A stretch of 64,000 nt of DNA from Gilvimarinus sp. DA14 (GTDB lineage: Bacteria; Pseudomonadota; Gammaproteobacteria; Pseudomonadales; Cellvibrionaceae). Below the pieces are notes generated by a model that worked only from the letters and a program-made list of their open reading frames with translations, did not search any database and had not been told where the DNA came from. Each line of letters starts with the position of its first letter. Position 1 is the stretch's first letter. The translations under genes and the position numbers were made by a program. The stretch lies in the NCBI RefSeq assembly GCF_024204685.1, contig NZ_CP100350.1:2933501-2997500 (forward strand), in the 5' to 3' direction. Positions 17,490-27,016 of this stretch are shown here, in pieces.

Positions 17490-18305
17490 TTAAGGGTAGC
17501 GGCAGCTTTGGGCGTTGTGTTTGACCAGGTAATCTTTGTAATTGCTGGCATCCTTGTCCATGCAGCCTTCCAGGTTCAGTAGCTTAACGCTGCGAAAATC
17601 AATCGGTGCCGACTCTGCTTGCAAAGCGATATAACCTCCTGCCAGTGCAGTACCATCGTCTTTTTGCAAATCCGTATAGCGCATCACTTCTTCGCCATTG
17701 ACCTTATGCACCGCCAGTTCGCGACCGTGCACTTCCAGCTCTACCGTTACCCACTGATCGCCCGGGTAGGTTTGGCTGCTGGAATTAATGCAATGGTCTT
17801 TGCGCAGCACCGGGGTCATTACCACATGGGTGCCAGGGGTACACAGGTTGGCGGTACTGCGCTCGCCCGTGTCTTTACCGCCCAGCAGTTGGTACTCAAT
17901 GCTCAGCGGAAAATCCTGCTCCAGGGCCATAGTCTCGGGTGCCTGAGCGTGATACATAATGCCGTTGTTGCGCCAGGCCCACTCGGGGCCGCCATCCACC
18001 TGAGGGCCGGTAAAACGGTACTCAACCTGCAAGCGATAGTAGGAAAAGGGCTGTTCTTTGTAAAAAATATGACCGAAGTCGTCGTTAAAATCCGGATATT
18101 GGTCATAGCGCACTTTTAGCAGACCGTCTTCGGCGCGGAAGGTGTTGTGGGTATTCTCGCCCAGCTTGGAGTGACGAATTTTAATCGCCCAGTTTTCTAA
18201 ATTTTTGCCGTTAAACAGCGCTTGCCAGTCACTATCGGCGGGGGCTGCTATCACGGCGGCGGGACTAAGTGCAAAAACAAGGGCGAGAGGTTTGAGTGGC
18301 GACAT
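17490..18305 (-). CDS. DUF1080 / 3-keto-disaccharide hydrolase-like secreted protein
   Basis: 271 residues. A signal peptide (1-20, ending AVIAA) is followed by SDWQALFNGKNLENWAIK, the hallmark 'WxxLFNGKdLsgW' start of the DUF1080 fold, a concanavalin-like jelly roll. The family includes enzymes that cleave 3-keto-glycosides formed by periplasmic sugar dehydrogenases. Later signatures visible are GPEWAWRNNGIMYHAQ and the C-terminal GGYIALQAESAPIDFRSVKL. The last 25 residues have three cysteines and may form a disulphide. With the TIM-barrel and haem proteins next door it could act in 3-keto-sugar catabolism; this is inference from context. Confidence 0.85.
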   Translation of the reverse strand: MSPLKPLALVFALSPAAVIAAPADSDWQALFNGKNLENWAIKIRHSKLGENTHNTFRAEDGLLKVRYDQYPDFNDDFGHIFYKEQPFSYYRLQVEYRFTGPQVDGGPEWAWRNNGIMYHAQAPETMALEQDFPLSIEYQLLGGKDTGERSTANLCTPGTHVVMTPVLRKDHCINSSSQTYPGDQWVTVELEVHGRELAVHKVNGEEVMRYTDLQKDDGTALAGGYIALQAESAPIDFRSVKLLNLEGCMDKDASNYKDYLVKHNAQSCRYP

Positions 18306-18379
18306 AGCGGCTCCGTTATTTTATTGGTGAAATTGTTGCCAAATATACACGAGAGCGGCTTGGTTGGGGAGCTGGATGC

Positions 18380-19180
18380 TCACTCCCCAATGGTGTGGTT
18401 CATCGCCCGTGATGGGTGGTCGCAGTCGGCGCTGCCCACGACCTTAGCCGGTACACCGGCAACTGTCGTGCGCGGCGGTACGGGTTTTAATACCACGCTG
18501 CCCGCTCCCACCTTGGCGCAGTGGCCAATTTCGATATTACCGAGAATTTTCGCCCCGGCACTGATCAGTACGCCACTGCGTACCTTGGGATGGCGGTCGC
18601 CACTCTCTTTGCCGGTGCCGCCCAAGGTCACTGCCTGCATGATTGAAACATCGTCTTCCACCACCGCTGTTTCACCAATCACGATACCTGTGCCATGGTC
18701 GAGCATAATGCCGCGGCCGATACGGGCAGCTGGGTGAATATCCACGGCAAATACCACCGAGATACGGTTTTGCAGAAACAGCGCCATGGCGCGGCGCTCG
18801 CGTGCCCACAGCCAGTGGGCGATGCGGTAGGCCTGCAGGGCGTGAAAACCTTTAAAGAATAAAAACGGCGTGGTCAGCGAGCAGCAGGCCGAGTCGCGTT
18901 CGTTAATCGCTTGAATATCCGCGCGCATGGCTGCACCTATGCTGGCATCATCGGCCAGCGCCTCGTCGATCACTTCGCGCACCGAAATGGCGGGCAGGGC
19001 GGGGCTTTCCAGTTTATTGGCCAAGTGGAAACTAAGAGCGTCTTCCAAGGTGGTGTGGTTGAGAATGGTGGCGTACAGAAAACTCGCCAGCATGGGCTCT
19101 TTGGCGGCTTGTTCGGTGGCGCTTTGACGAATTTGTTCCCATACCGGGTCGGCGCTGGTAGCGGCCTGCTGAATGGTCAT
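18380..19180 (-). CDS. cysE: Serine O-acetyltransferase
   Basis: 266 residues, in line with E. coli CysE (273). It transfers acetyl from acetyl-CoA to serine, the first step of cysteine synthesis. The N-terminal helical domain (1-140) is followed by left-handed beta-helix hexapeptide repeats: DIHPAARIGRGIMLDHGTGIVIGE, VSIMQAVTLGGTGK, RHPKVRSGVLISAGAKILGN, and the C-terminal AGVPAKVVG. The catalytic His is in MLDHGTG. The start has a clear AAGGAG ribosome site. It appears monocistronic; no cysK is nearby. Confidence 0.95.
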   Translation of the reverse strand: MTIQQAATSADPVWEQIRQSATEQAAKEPMLASFLYATILNHTTLEDALSFHLANKLESPALPAISVREVIDEALADDASIGAAMRADIQAINERDSACCSLTTPFLFFKGFHALQAYRIAHWLWARERRAMALFLQNRISVVFAVDIHPAARIGRGIMLDHGTGIVIGETAVVEDDVSIMQAVTLGGTGKESGDRHPKVRSGVLISAGAKILGNIEIGHCAKVGAGSVVLKPVPPRTTVAGVPAKVVGSADCDHPSRAMNHTIGE

Positions 19181-19291
19181 AGTGGCTCCTTTAAATACTC
19201 ATGCCATTATTGAGGCAGGGCGGACAGATTTCCAGAGGCGGTAGGGGCCTGTTTACACTTATTTGTCTGCAGCTGTTAAGCGCCTTTAGCC

Positions 19292-20290
19292 TTAGTAAAC
19301 TTCCAGCGCCGGTTCATTGAGCGCCGCCAACTGTTCGCGCAACTCCAGTATATGTTCGGCCCAGTAGCGCTCGGTGTTAAACCAGGGAAAGCTGTGGGGA
19401 AAGGCGGGATCGCTCCAGCGCTTCGCCAGCCAGCCGGCGTAATGCATGATGCGCAGGGTGCGCAGCGCTTCAATCAGCAACAGCTCGGCGGGGTTAAAAT
19501 CGCAGAACTCGCGATAGCCCTCTAATATCTCCGCCAGTTGCGCGGTCTGCTGGGCGCGGTCGCCGGACAGCAGCATCCATAAATCTTGCACCGCCGGGCC
19601 CGAGCGGGCATCGTCAAAGTCGACAAAGTGAGGTACATCGTCGCGCCAGAGAATATTGCCTGGGTGGCAGTCGCCGTGCAGGCGAATATTGCTGTAATTG
19701 TTATCGGCGAATATGTCCCGGCAGCGAGTAATTAAATCCTGCCCCAGGCTGTCGTATGCGGCCTGCAGTGATTCGGGAATAAATTGGTTGGTGCGCAGAA
19801 AATCATAGCTCTGGGCGGCAAAGGTTTCGGTGTTGAGCTCGGGGCGATGGGCAAATGGTTTGGCTTTGCCCAGGGCATGTATCCGCCCCAGTGCCCGGCC
19901 CAGGCTGAGCAAGTGGTCAAAATTATCCAACGTGGGAGCGTGACCGCCCTGGCGTGGATAGAGGCTAAAGCGAAAGCCGTGATAGCTAAATAGTGTTTGT
20001 CCATCCTGCGCCAAGGGCGGCACAACCGACACACCCAAATCAAATAATTGCTGTGAGAATTGGTGCTCCTCCAGAATTTGCTCGTCGCTCCAGCGCTCGG
20101 GGCGATAGAACTTGGCGATCAGCGGGCTTTTATCTTCTATGCCTACTTGATAGACACGGTTCTCGTAACTATTGAGGGCGAACACCCGCGCGTCGCACCA
20201 GTATCCCAGGCTCTCCACGGCGTCCATCACCAGGTCTGGCGTTAAAGCTTGATAGGCGTGGGGCTGTGGTGTTTCCGAGGTGTCGCTCAT
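19292..20290 (-). CDS. srkA: Stress response kinase A (YihE family Ser/Thr kinase)
   Basis: 332 residues, the family length. It is an aminoglycoside-phosphotransferase-fold kinase reported in E. coli to act in Cpx-linked stress and to counter programmed death. Visible are the N-terminal RVFALNSYENRVYQVG, the HGDCHPGNILW catalytic loop and FVDFDDARSGPAVQDLWML metal-binding DFD. The C-terminal helices contain the YWAEHILELREQLAALN family ending. It is followed by a non-coding 111 bases before cysE and preceded at 44 bases by comF on the same strand. Confidence 0.92.
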   Translation of the reverse strand: MSDTSETPQPHAYQALTPDLVMDAVESLGYWCDARVFALNSYENRVYQVGIEDKSPLIAKFYRPERWSDEQILEEHQFSQQLFDLGVSVVPPLAQDGQTLFSYHGFRFSLYPRQGGHAPTLDNFDHLLSLGRALGRIHALGKAKPFAHRPELNTETFAAQSYDFLRTNQFIPESLQAAYDSLGQDLITRCRDIFADNNYSNIRLHGDCHPGNILWRDDVPHFVDFDDARSGPAVQDLWMLLSGDRAQQTAQLAEILEGYREFCDFNPAELLLIEALRTLRIMHYAGWLAKRWSDPAFPHSFPWFNTERYWAEHILELREQLAALNEPALEVY

Positions 20291-20334
20291 AACTCATTCT
20301 GCATCCGCATGACTGTGGGCGACATTGTACGGCT

Positions 20335-21006
20335 TTAGTGCTCGGGAGTGCGCGCCAAAGCCCAAATTTGTACCGATGCGGCACCGGCCCTGATCAGCAA
20401 CTTGCTCAAAGTGCGAGAGGTGGTGGTTGTGGTCACAATGTCGTCCACTAGTGCCAGGTGTAATCCAGAAACCGGGGCAGCGCGATAAGCACCGCGAATG
20501 GCGAGCATCCGGTCTTTGCGGCTCAGCCCATGTAGCGCCGGCGAGTGGCGTATCTTCTGCAAAATATCAGTGCGCACGGGCACATGGGTGGTTTTACTGG
20601 CGGCGCGCGCCAGCCACAGGGTCTGATCAAATCCGCGTTTGACAAGGCTGCGCCAGTGCATGGGAACTGGCACTATCGCGTTGGCCGCTGCTTTGTGCTG
20701 ACGCAAATGGTGTTGAAACTGCAGCGCCAGCCAGTGGGCGCTTGTGAGACAGCGCTCGAACTTAAACCGGCCGATTAGATAATCCAGCGGAAATTGGTAA
20801 TGGAAGGCAATCAGGCTATGGCTAAATGCCGGGGGCTCTGCCAGGCAGCGACCGCAGTATCGCGAGCCGCCATCCAGCGGTAAGGCGCAACGGCAGCAGG
20901 CGTGCTCGGGCAGGGTGTGCAGCTGGCGCATAAGAAGCTCACAAGACGGACAGAGACGTTCGCCGCTGGGGCGACGGCAGAGCAGGCATATTTGCGAGAT
21001 AAGCAC
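20335..21006 (-). CDS. comF: ComF/GntX family amidophosphoribosyltransferase-like protein
   Basis: 223 residues from GTG 21004-21006. The N terminus holds a zinc-finger-like module with Cys pairs (CLLC, CPSC, CCRC, CGRC), and the C-terminal phosphoribosyltransferase domain has KRGFDQTLWLARAASK and the PRPP-like loop LVDDIVTTTTTSRTLSKLL. E. coli GntX/YhgH and Bacillus ComF belong here and serve DNA uptake and use. The gene is divergent from bioB, the arrangement seen in many gammaproteobacteria. Confidence 0.9.
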   Translation of the reverse strand: MLISQICLLCRRPSGERLCPSCELLMRQLHTLPEHACCRCALPLDGGSRYCGRCLAEPPAFSHSLIAFHYQFPLDYLIGRFKFERCLTSAHWLALQFQHHLRQHKAAANAIVPVPMHWRSLVKRGFDQTLWLARAASKTTHVPVRTDILQKIRHSPALHGLSRKDRMLAIRGAYRAAPVSGLHLALVDDIVTTTTTSRTLSKLLIRAGAASVQIWALARTPEH

Positions 21007-21032
21007 TTGTTAACCAAATTCCCTTTTTTAGG

Positions 21033-21060
21033 TTGACAGCGATAGCGCCGCCTTTATGAT
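21033..21060 (+). promoter_or_regulatory. Sigma-70 promoter for the biotin operon
   Basis: TTGACA (21033-21038), 16-bp spacer, TATGAT (21055-21060): close to consensus, with a predicted start near 21067 and a leader of about 70 bases before bioB. Confidence 0.75.
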
Positions 21061-21135
21061 GTCCACTTACCGAGATTAGCAGCTGCGCGGCCTGTTGCCA
21101 GAGCGAGCGCACCAAACCGACCCGATGGAAAGATT

Positions 21136-22197
21136 ATGAACGCTTCTGTATCCGCTCCCGCCGTACGCCACGACTGGTCGCGGCAGGAAATTTTAAACCT
21201 GCTGGCACTGCCGTTTAACGACTTATTGTTTCAGGCGCAAACGGTGCACCGCGCGCACTTTAATCCCAACGAGGTACAGGTAAGTACGCTCTGTTCCATC
21301 AAAACCGGTGCTTGCCCCGAAGACTGCGCCTACTGCCCGCAAAGTGCACGCTATGACACCGGCCTGGAAAAAGAAAAGCTGATGGCGGTGGAAAAAGTGA
21401 TTGAAGAGGCGCGCGCCGCAAAAGCCAATGGCGCTAGCCGTTTTTGTATGGGAGCGGCCTGGCGCTCGCCACGCGGCAAAGACATGCCCTATGTCACCAA
21501 AATGGTAAGCGAGGTTAAATCGTTGGGGCTGGAAACCTGCATGACCCTGGGCATGCTGGACGAAAACCAAGCCCGCGAGCTGGCTGATGCTGGGCTCGAT
21601 TATTACAACCACAACCTGGATACTTCACCCGAATACTACGGCGAAATCATTACCACCCGCACCTACCAGGATCGTCTGGATACTCTTGCCAATGTGCGCT
21701 CGGCGGGTATGAAAGTCTGCTGCGGTGGCATTGTCGGTATGGGTGAAGAAGCCGGTGACCGTGCCGGTCTGCTGCAGCAATTAGCGAATATGCCGGAGCA
21801 CCCTGAGTCTGTACCTATTAACATGCTGGTGCGGGTAGAGGGCACGCCGCTGGAGCAAGAGGCAGATCTGGATCCACTCGACTTTATTCGCACCATTGCT
21901 GTGGCGCGCATCATTATGCCGCAGTCTCATGTGCGCCTGTCGGCGGGCCGCGAAGAGATGAGCGACGAAATGCAGGCCATGGCCTTTTTTGCCGGAGCCA
22001 ACTCGATCTTTTACGGCGAGAAGCTGCTCACTACTGCTAACCCCGAAGCCAATAAAGATATGCAGCTGTTTGCGCGTCTGGGTATTAAGCCCGAAGAGCG
22101 TCATGTGCATGGCGATGACGATGCCGTAGAGGCTGATATCGCCGCTTCCATCGAAGCGGCTCACAACGACAAGTTCTTCTATAACGCGGCTCAATAA
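21136..22197 (+). CDS. bioB: Biotin synthase
   Basis: 353 residues. A radical-SAM enzyme that inserts sulphur into dethiobiotin, the last step of biotin synthesis. The 4Fe-4S cysteines are C60, C64, C67 in [13 protein letters not shown]; the 2Fe-2S ligands are supplied by the conserved C104-type FCMGAAWR, the ETCMTLGML and the [14 protein letters not shown] segments. [12 protein letters not shown] and RVEGTPLE are also family signatures. It heads a run bioB-bioF-bioHC-bioD with gaps of 8 bases or less, so one operon is clear. Confidence 0.97.
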   Translation: MNASVSAPAVRHDWSRQEILNLLALPFNDLLFQAQTVHRAHFNPNEVQVSTLCSIKTGACPEDCAYCPQSARYDTGLEKEKLMAVEKVIEEARAAKANGASRFCMGAAWRSPRGKDMPYVTKMVSEVKSLGLETCMTLGMLDENQARELADAGLDYYNHNLDTSPEYYGEIITTRTYQDRLDTLANVRSAGMKVCCGGIVGMGEEAGDRAGLLQQLANMPEHPESVPINMLVRVEGTPLEQEADLDPLDFIRTIAVARIIMPQSHVRLSAGREEMSDEMQAMAFFAGANSIFYGEKLLTTANPEANKDMQLFARLGIKPEERHVHGDDDAVEADIAASIEAAHNDKFFYNAAQ

Positions 22198-22205
22198 GCC
22201 ACAGC

Positions 22206-23396
22206 ATGAACCCCTTCGAACATCACCTGCAGGCGGTGCTGCAAGAGCGCCGCCTGCAGCACCGCTATCGCTCGCGTCCTGCTATATCCTCGGCTCAGGG
22301 GCCTGAGTTAGTGGTTGATGGCGCCAGTTACACCAGTTTTTGCAGTAACGACTACCTGGGCCTGGCCAATCACCCGGATATGCGAGCCGCCATGCTTGAG
22401 GCGGCGTCGCAGTGGGGTGTCGGCAGTGGTGCATCCCACCTGGTGTGCGGCCACAGCGACGAGCATCATCAACTTGAGCGTGAACTGGCAGAGTTTTGCG
22501 GACGCGAGCGTGCACTGGTGTTTTCCACAGGCTATATGGCCAATCTCGGTGCTGTAAACGCGTTGGTGGGCAAGGGCGATGCGGTGCTGGAGGATCGTCT
22601 CAATCACGCCTCATTGCTGGATGCTGGATTACTCAGTGGTGCCAGGTTTAGCCGTTTTCAGCACAATGATCTCAATTCGCTGCGCCAACACTTGAGTCGC
22701 TCGGCGGCAAAAGCCGCGAAAACACTGGTGGTGGTTGACGGCGTATTCAGTATGGATGGCGACCTCGCTCCGCTGGTGCAACAAGCGGAGTTAGTGGCGG
22801 AGCACAACGCCTGGTTAATGGTGGATGACGCCCACGGGTTTGGTTGCTTGGGGGCAACAGGAGCAGGCGTGCTAGAGCATTACGGCCTGGGCCAAAATGA
22901 GGTGCCGGTGCTGATGGGTACTTTGGGTAAAGCAGCGGGCAGTTTTGGCGCCTTTGTCGCCGGCTCCGAGGCGTTGATTGAGACCCTGATTCAGCTGGCG
23001 CGCAGTTATATCTACACCACAGCGCTCCCGCCTGCGGTGGCGGCAGCGTCTCGTCAGAGTTTGCGAATCATGAAATCCGAGCCCTGGCGACGGCAACATT
23101 TACGGCAGTTGGTGGAGCGCTTTCGCGCCGGTGCCAGTGCCCTCGGCTTGCAATTGATGGATTCGCCCACCGCCATACAGCCCATCATTATTGGTCGCGA
23201 TGATGCCGCGCTGGCCTATTCCGGTGCCCTACGACAATTGGGGTTCTGGGTGAGCGCGATTCGCCCGCCTACCGTGCCCGAGGGCAGCGCGCGTTTGCGG
23301 GTTACCCTAACGGCGGCTCACTCCGACGCTCAAGTAGACGGTTTGTTACGAGCGCTGGCGCAGGTGCATCAAGAGCTGCAAGGGGGCTCTCGCTGA
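22206..23396 (+). CDS. bioF: 8-amino-7-oxononanoate synthase
   Basis: 396 residues. It condenses pimeloyl-ACP (or -CoA) with alanine using pyridoxal phosphate. Visible are [13 protein letters not shown] (45-57), [12 protein letters not shown], the cofactor motif [12 protein letters not shown] (205-216) and the Schiff-base lysine K242 in [13 protein letters not shown]. Its stop codon shares its last base with the start of bioHC (23396), so the two are translationally coupled. Confidence 0.97.
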   Translation: MNPFEHHLQAVLQERRLQHRYRSRPAISSAQGPELVVDGASYTSFCSNDYLGLANHPDMRAAMLEAASQWGVGSGASHLVCGHSDEHHQLERELAEFCGRERALVFSTGYMANLGAVNALVGKGDAVLEDRLNHASLLDAGLLSGARFSRFQHNDLNSLRQHLSRSAAKAAKTLVVVDGVFSMDGDLAPLVQQAELVAEHNAWLMVDDAHGFGCLGATGAGVLEHYGLGQNEVPVLMGTLGKAAGSFGAFVAGSEALIETLIQLARSYIYTTALPPAVAAASRQSLRIMKSEPWRRQHLRQLVERFRAGASALGLQLMDSPTAIQPIIIGRDDAALAYSGALRQLGFWVSAIRPPTVPEGSARLRVTLTAAHSDAQVDGLLRALAQVHQELQGGSR

Positions 23397-24961
23397 TGCT
23401 TTTTTGCCACAAGCACAGGGCTTTAGTCGAAGGCGGCTGCGCGCCTGTTGTGTTGCTACACGGCTGGGGATTTGATCATCGAAGTATGGCGCCAATGGTA
23501 GAGCCGCTGCGTCAGTTGGCGGACGTCTGGTGTATTGATCTGCCGGGTTTTGGCCAATCCCCGGCGCAGAATTTTAACCTGCCGGATATCATCACCGCTT
23601 TGGTCGCAAGCTTGCCGTCGCGGGCTCATATTGTGGGCTGGTCGCTGGGCGGTGCCCTGGCGATCGAATATGCCAGCTGCCATCCCGAGCGAGTTCAGTC
23701 ACTGATAACCTTGGCCACCAACCCCTGTTTTGTTGCCCGCAAAGACTGGCCAACGGCTATGGCTAAGGCCACTAATCGGGCATTTAATACAGGGTTTGAA
23801 GGCGACCCCGCCACAAGCCTAAAACGTTTTTGTGCTCTGGTGGCTCAGGGCGGCGCAGACGAGCGCAGCCAGACTAAGCAGTTGCGCGGGCTTGCCGTGC
23901 TGCCTGAGCGCGAGCGAGTTAGTGTTTGGGCCCAAGCCTTAACTTATTTGGCCGGTACCGATTTTCGCTCCAGCTTGGCGCAGCTACAGCTACCGGGCTT
24001 ACATCTGTTTGCCGCAGGCGATCATCTAGTGCCTGCGGGCGCTTGTGACGCTACCGCTGAATTGAACCCTGCGCAAAAGACTTGCCTGATAGATGACGCG
24101 GGTCACGCATTGCATTGGGATCAACCCCGCCAGGTGGCTGCACGGGTGGCTGAATTTGTCGCCTCTGCTTGCGCGCAGTCAGATTCACAGTTGGATAAGG
24201 GGCGGGTGGCGCGTTCTTTTAGCAAAGCGGCCTCCAGCTATGAGTCAGCGGCACGCCTGCAGCGCTTGGTTGGTGAGCGCCTACTTGCAAAAATATCTGC
24301 GCCCGCTGGTAGGGTGCTGGATGCTGGCTCGGGCACCGGCTATTTCTTGCAGGGCTTGCGCGAGGCCGCTGGAGCCTCTCAGCTAACCGCTTTAGATTTA
24401 GCCTCGGGCATGTTGAGTTTCGCGCGCCAGCATCACCCCTACGCGGATAACTGGTTTTGCGCCGACCTCGAAGCTATGCCGCTGGCGAATGCCAGCGTTG
24501 ATTTGATTTACTCCAGTCTGGCGGTGCAGTGGTGTGAGGATCTAACACGCCTTGCGCGCGAGCTTTACCGGGTGCTGGCTCCGGGCGGGCACTTGTATTT
24601 GGCAACGCTGGGGCACGGCACCTTGCAGGAGTTGCAGACGGCATGGCAACAGGTGGATGGCTATGTGCACGTCAATCGGTTTCTGCCGGTAGAGCTTCTT
24701 CAACAGGCGCTGACGCAGGCGGGCTTTACTGATATTCAATTAGAAGTTCATAGCGAAACCCTCTACAGCGACAATGTTCGTCAACTGGCGCGGGAGTTAA
24801 AAGATCTTGGCGCCCACAATATCAATGCTGGCGCACCTCGCGGATTGACCGGGCGGCGCAGATTGCAGTCGTTAGAGCAGGCCTACGAGCCTATGCGCAC
24901 CGCCGAGGGCCTGCCCGCCACCTATAAGGTGTGTTACCTCACAGCGAGAAAAGGGGGTTAA
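23396..24961 (+). CDS. bioHC: Bifunctional BioH-BioC protein (pimeloyl-ACP methyl ester esterase / malonyl-ACP methyltransferase)
   Basis: 521 residues fusing two biotin enzymes usually made separately. Residues 1-256 are an alpha/beta hydrolase like BioH: HGWG at 22-25, the nucleophile S83 in GWSLGG, D209 in AAGDH and H237 in DAGHALHW. A linker of about 10 residues leads to BioC (about 265-521), which has the SAM motif VLDAGSGTGYF (307-317) and the family's FSKAASSYESAARLQ start and GAHNINAGAPRGLTGRR. BioC methylates malonyl-ACP to prime synthesis of the pimelate chain and BioH removes the methyl group at the end. The same fusion is known from Saccharophagus and Teredinibacter, which supports the Cellvibrionaceae placement. 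Confidence 0.95.
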   Translation: MLFCHKHRALVEGGCAPVVLLHGWGFDHRSMAPMVEPLRQLADVWCIDLPGFGQSPAQNFNLPDIITALVASLPSRAHIVGWSLGGALAIEYASCHPERVQSLITLATNPCFVARKDWPTAMAKATNRAFNTGFEGDPATSLKRFCALVAQGGADERSQTKQLRGLAVLPERERVSVWAQALTYLAGTDFRSSLAQLQLPGLHLFAAGDHLVPAGACDATAELNPAQKTCLIDDAGHALHWDQPRQVAARVAEFVASACAQSDSQLDKGRVARSFSKAASSYESAARLQRLVGERLLAKISAPAGRVLDAGSGTGYFLQGLREAAGASQLTALDLASGMLSFARQHHPYADNWFCADLEAMPLANASVDLIYSSLAVQWCEDLTRLARELYRVLAPGGHLYLATLGHGTLQELQTAWQQVDGYVHVNRFLPVELLQQALTQAGFTDIQLEVHSETLYSDNVRQLARELKDLGAHNINAGAPRGLTGRRRLQSLEQAYEPMRTAEGLPATYKVCYLTARKGG

Positions 24962-25648
24962 ATGCCTGCATTTTTTGTCACAGGTACGGATACGGATGTG
25001 GGTAAGACCCGCATTGCTGCGGCACTTCTGTATCGCGCGCGTCAGCGTGGCATGACCACCGCTGCAGTCAAGCCAGTCTCGGCGGGTTGTGAGCTGACCC
25101 GTGATGGGCTGCGCAACGACGATGCCCTGCGCCTGCAGCGTGAGTGTTCTCCCTCGCTGGAGTACGACGCCATTAACCCTGTGGCTTTTCAGCCCCCGAT
25201 TGCCCCTCATATTGCAGCCCAGCAGCTGGGGCACACGGTGTCGATGAGCGAGTTGTTAAACGCCACCGAGAAGACACTTGCGGCCGCCGCCGAGTTTGCT
25301 TTGGTAGAGGGGGCCGGCGGTTGGCGAGTACCGCTCAATGACGACCAAACCTTGGCCGATCTTGCCGTCAGTTTGGGGCTGCCCGTGGTATTAGTGGTGG
25401 GGGTGCGGCTCGGGTGTATTAACCACGCGATGCTCACCTGCGAGGCAATCCTGCGCGACGGTTTGCCGCTTGCGGGCTGGGTGGCGAACATTGTTGACCC
25501 AGATGTCTGCAGCGGTGCAGAGAACATCTCCAGTTTAAAAGCGCGATTACCCGCGCCCTGTCTGGGGGTGGTACCTTTTTGTCACGCTACCGAGCCCCCT
25601 GATCTCGCTGACTATTTGGATTTGGCTCCGTTATTGAAGCGGCAGTAA
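24962..25648 (+). CDS. bioD: Dethiobiotin synthetase
   Basis: 228 residues. It carboxylates 7,8-diaminononanoate to dethiobiotin using ATP. The P-loop is GTDTDVGKT (8-16), followed by the family segments VKPVSAGCE and VEGAGGWRVPL. ATG 24962 follows the bioHC stop directly. It ends the operon; bioA, the aminotransferase feeding it, is not in the window. Confidence 0.97.
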   Translation: MPAFFVTGTDTDVGKTRIAAALLYRARQRGMTTAAVKPVSAGCELTRDGLRNDDALRLQRECSPSLEYDAINPVAFQPPIAPHIAAQQLGHTVSMSELLNATEKTLAAAAEFALVEGAGGWRVPLNDDQTLADLAVSLGLPVVLVVGVRLGCINHAMLTCEAILRDGLPLAGWVANIVDPDVCSGAENISSLKARLPAPCLGVVPFCHATEPPDLADYLDLAPLLKRQ

Positions 25649-25761
25649 TAAAGAATGATTTTTTGCGCCCAGTTAATCTGGTTGGTAGTTGTTTCTGGTT
25701 GTTTATTGAACGATTTTGGCGCTAAAATAATAGTATATGTAACTTATTTTCCGAGGCGCTT

Positions 25762-25992
25762 ATGGATGTGGGATCTATCGTCAATCAAAGTCTGATCGGC
25801 TTGCACAGCTCCAGGGCGGAGATTGTGAAATCCGCCGAGCAGATCAATCAGGTGGCTGCTGGTGATACCTCGCAAAGTATCGTCGAGCCGCTGGTGAACA
25901 TGCAGCAGAGCCAACAAGTTTTTGACAGCTCCGCCAAGGTGCTAGAGACCGCTAGTGAAACCATTGGCACCTTGTTGGATATAAAGGCTTAA
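25762..25992 (+). CDS. Small protein resembling a flagellar rod C-terminal segment
   Basis: 76 residues from ATG 25762, with a GAGG ribosome site. The C-terminal half, PLVNMQQSQQVFDSSAKVLETASETIGTLLDI, follows the pattern of the FlgE/F/G C-terminal helix (vNmi.aQraf.ansKvi.tad.ml.tLl.i). The N-terminal part looks like the short amphipathic start of rod proteins. It is too short to be a rod subunit itself. It lies 5 bases before the next gene and is probably co-transcribed with it. Function is unknown. Confidence 0.65.
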   Translation: MDVGSIVNQSLIGLHSSRAEIVKSAEQINQVAAGDTSQSIVEPLVNMQQSQQVFDSSAKVLETASETIGTLLDIKA

Positions 25993-25997
25993 TCCCC

Positions 25998-26873
25998 ATG
26001 ATCGCTAACTCGCTGCCTTCAAATTACGCCAATGCGGTTGCGCCCTATGCGCCGCTGGGGCGGCAGGCTGTGAGTGAGGAAAACACAGAGCTCAAAAGTA
26101 CCGTCTTTAAAGCCCTGGAAGAGGGCGCAGCGTCGGCGCGCGGGGAAAATCGCCGCTCACCCGAGGATAGGCCCGCCGAGGTAGAGGAACGCGAGCGAAC
26201 CCGCGGGCAGCGCGGCTCTGCAGCGCTAGATGCCGAGTCGCCTCAAGCTAATAAAGATGCCGAGCGCGAGGCTGAAAAAAGCACTGCTGCTCAGGAGCAA
26301 GCCGAGCGCGAGCAAATCAGTGAGCTTGCTGCGCGGGATCGCGAGGTGCGCGCTCACGAACGAGCCCATGCCGCCGTCGGGGGCCAGTATGCCGGGGCGC
26401 CGCGCTACGAATATACCCGTGGACCAGACGGCATTAATTACGCGACCGCTGGCGAGGTTAGTATCGATACCAGCCCCATTCCTAATGACCCTGAGGCTAC
26501 TTTAGAAAAGGCGCAGCAAATCCAGCGTGCGGCGACGGCGCCTGCCGAGCCATCTGCGCAGGATCGTCGGGTTGCGGCCCAAGCTGCACAGCTGGAAATT
26601 CAGGCTCAGGCCGAGATAGCGGCTCAGGCGCGAGCAGAGCGACAAGCCGAGGCAAAGGCGGCTGAGCAGAGTCGCAGTGAGCGGGAGGCGGGGACGGCAG
26701 ATACTGATGGCAGTGACGTCGATGCGGCGCAGGCCGAGCGAGAGCGCGATGAGCGGGCACAGCAGTTTGCTGAAACTAGCGCGCGCAATATCGATATTAA
26801 TCGCAGGTTGATTGAAATAGGGGTTATAGAGCCACCTTTAAACACAGCTCCGTCGGTCAGTTGGCGCGCCTGA
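25998..26873 (+). CDS. Putative metalloprotease, SprA-related / CJM1_0395 family
   Basis: 291 residues. Long charged, Glu/Arg/Ala-rich helical stretches (about 45-110 and 190-265) surround a compact core at 110-185 with EVRAHERAHAAVGGQYAG. HERAH (120-124) fits the HExxH zinc-protease signature, and GPDGINYATAGEVSIDTSPIPNDPE is the family's most conserved block. Proteins of this family are annotated as SprA-related and their activity is unproven. It is preceded by the 76-residue gene and shows no signal peptide. Confidence 0.8.
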   Translation: MIANSLPSNYANAVAPYAPLGRQAVSEENTELKSTVFKALEEGAASARGENRRSPEDRPAEVEERERTRGQRGSAALDAESPQANKDAEREAEKSTAAQEQAEREQISELAARDREVRAHERAHAAVGGQYAGAPRYEYTRGPDGINYATAGEVSIDTSPIPNDPEATLEKAQQIQRAATAPAEPSAQDRRVAAQAAQLEIQAQAEIAAQARAERQAEAKAAEQSRSEREAGTADTDGSDVDAAQAERERDERAQQFAETSARNIDINRRLIEIGVIEPPLNTAPSVSWRA

Positions 26874-27016
26874 GTTTTTTAACTTCAAGCTTCTGAGCTC
26901 CCTCCATCCCAGGCCGATATTTTTCTTCGTTCTATTTGCTGGTAATCTCATCGCACGAATGGTTGTAACTCTAATTTCAATAAAACCAAATTAATTACCA
27001 TACGAAGAGAAGCTCT

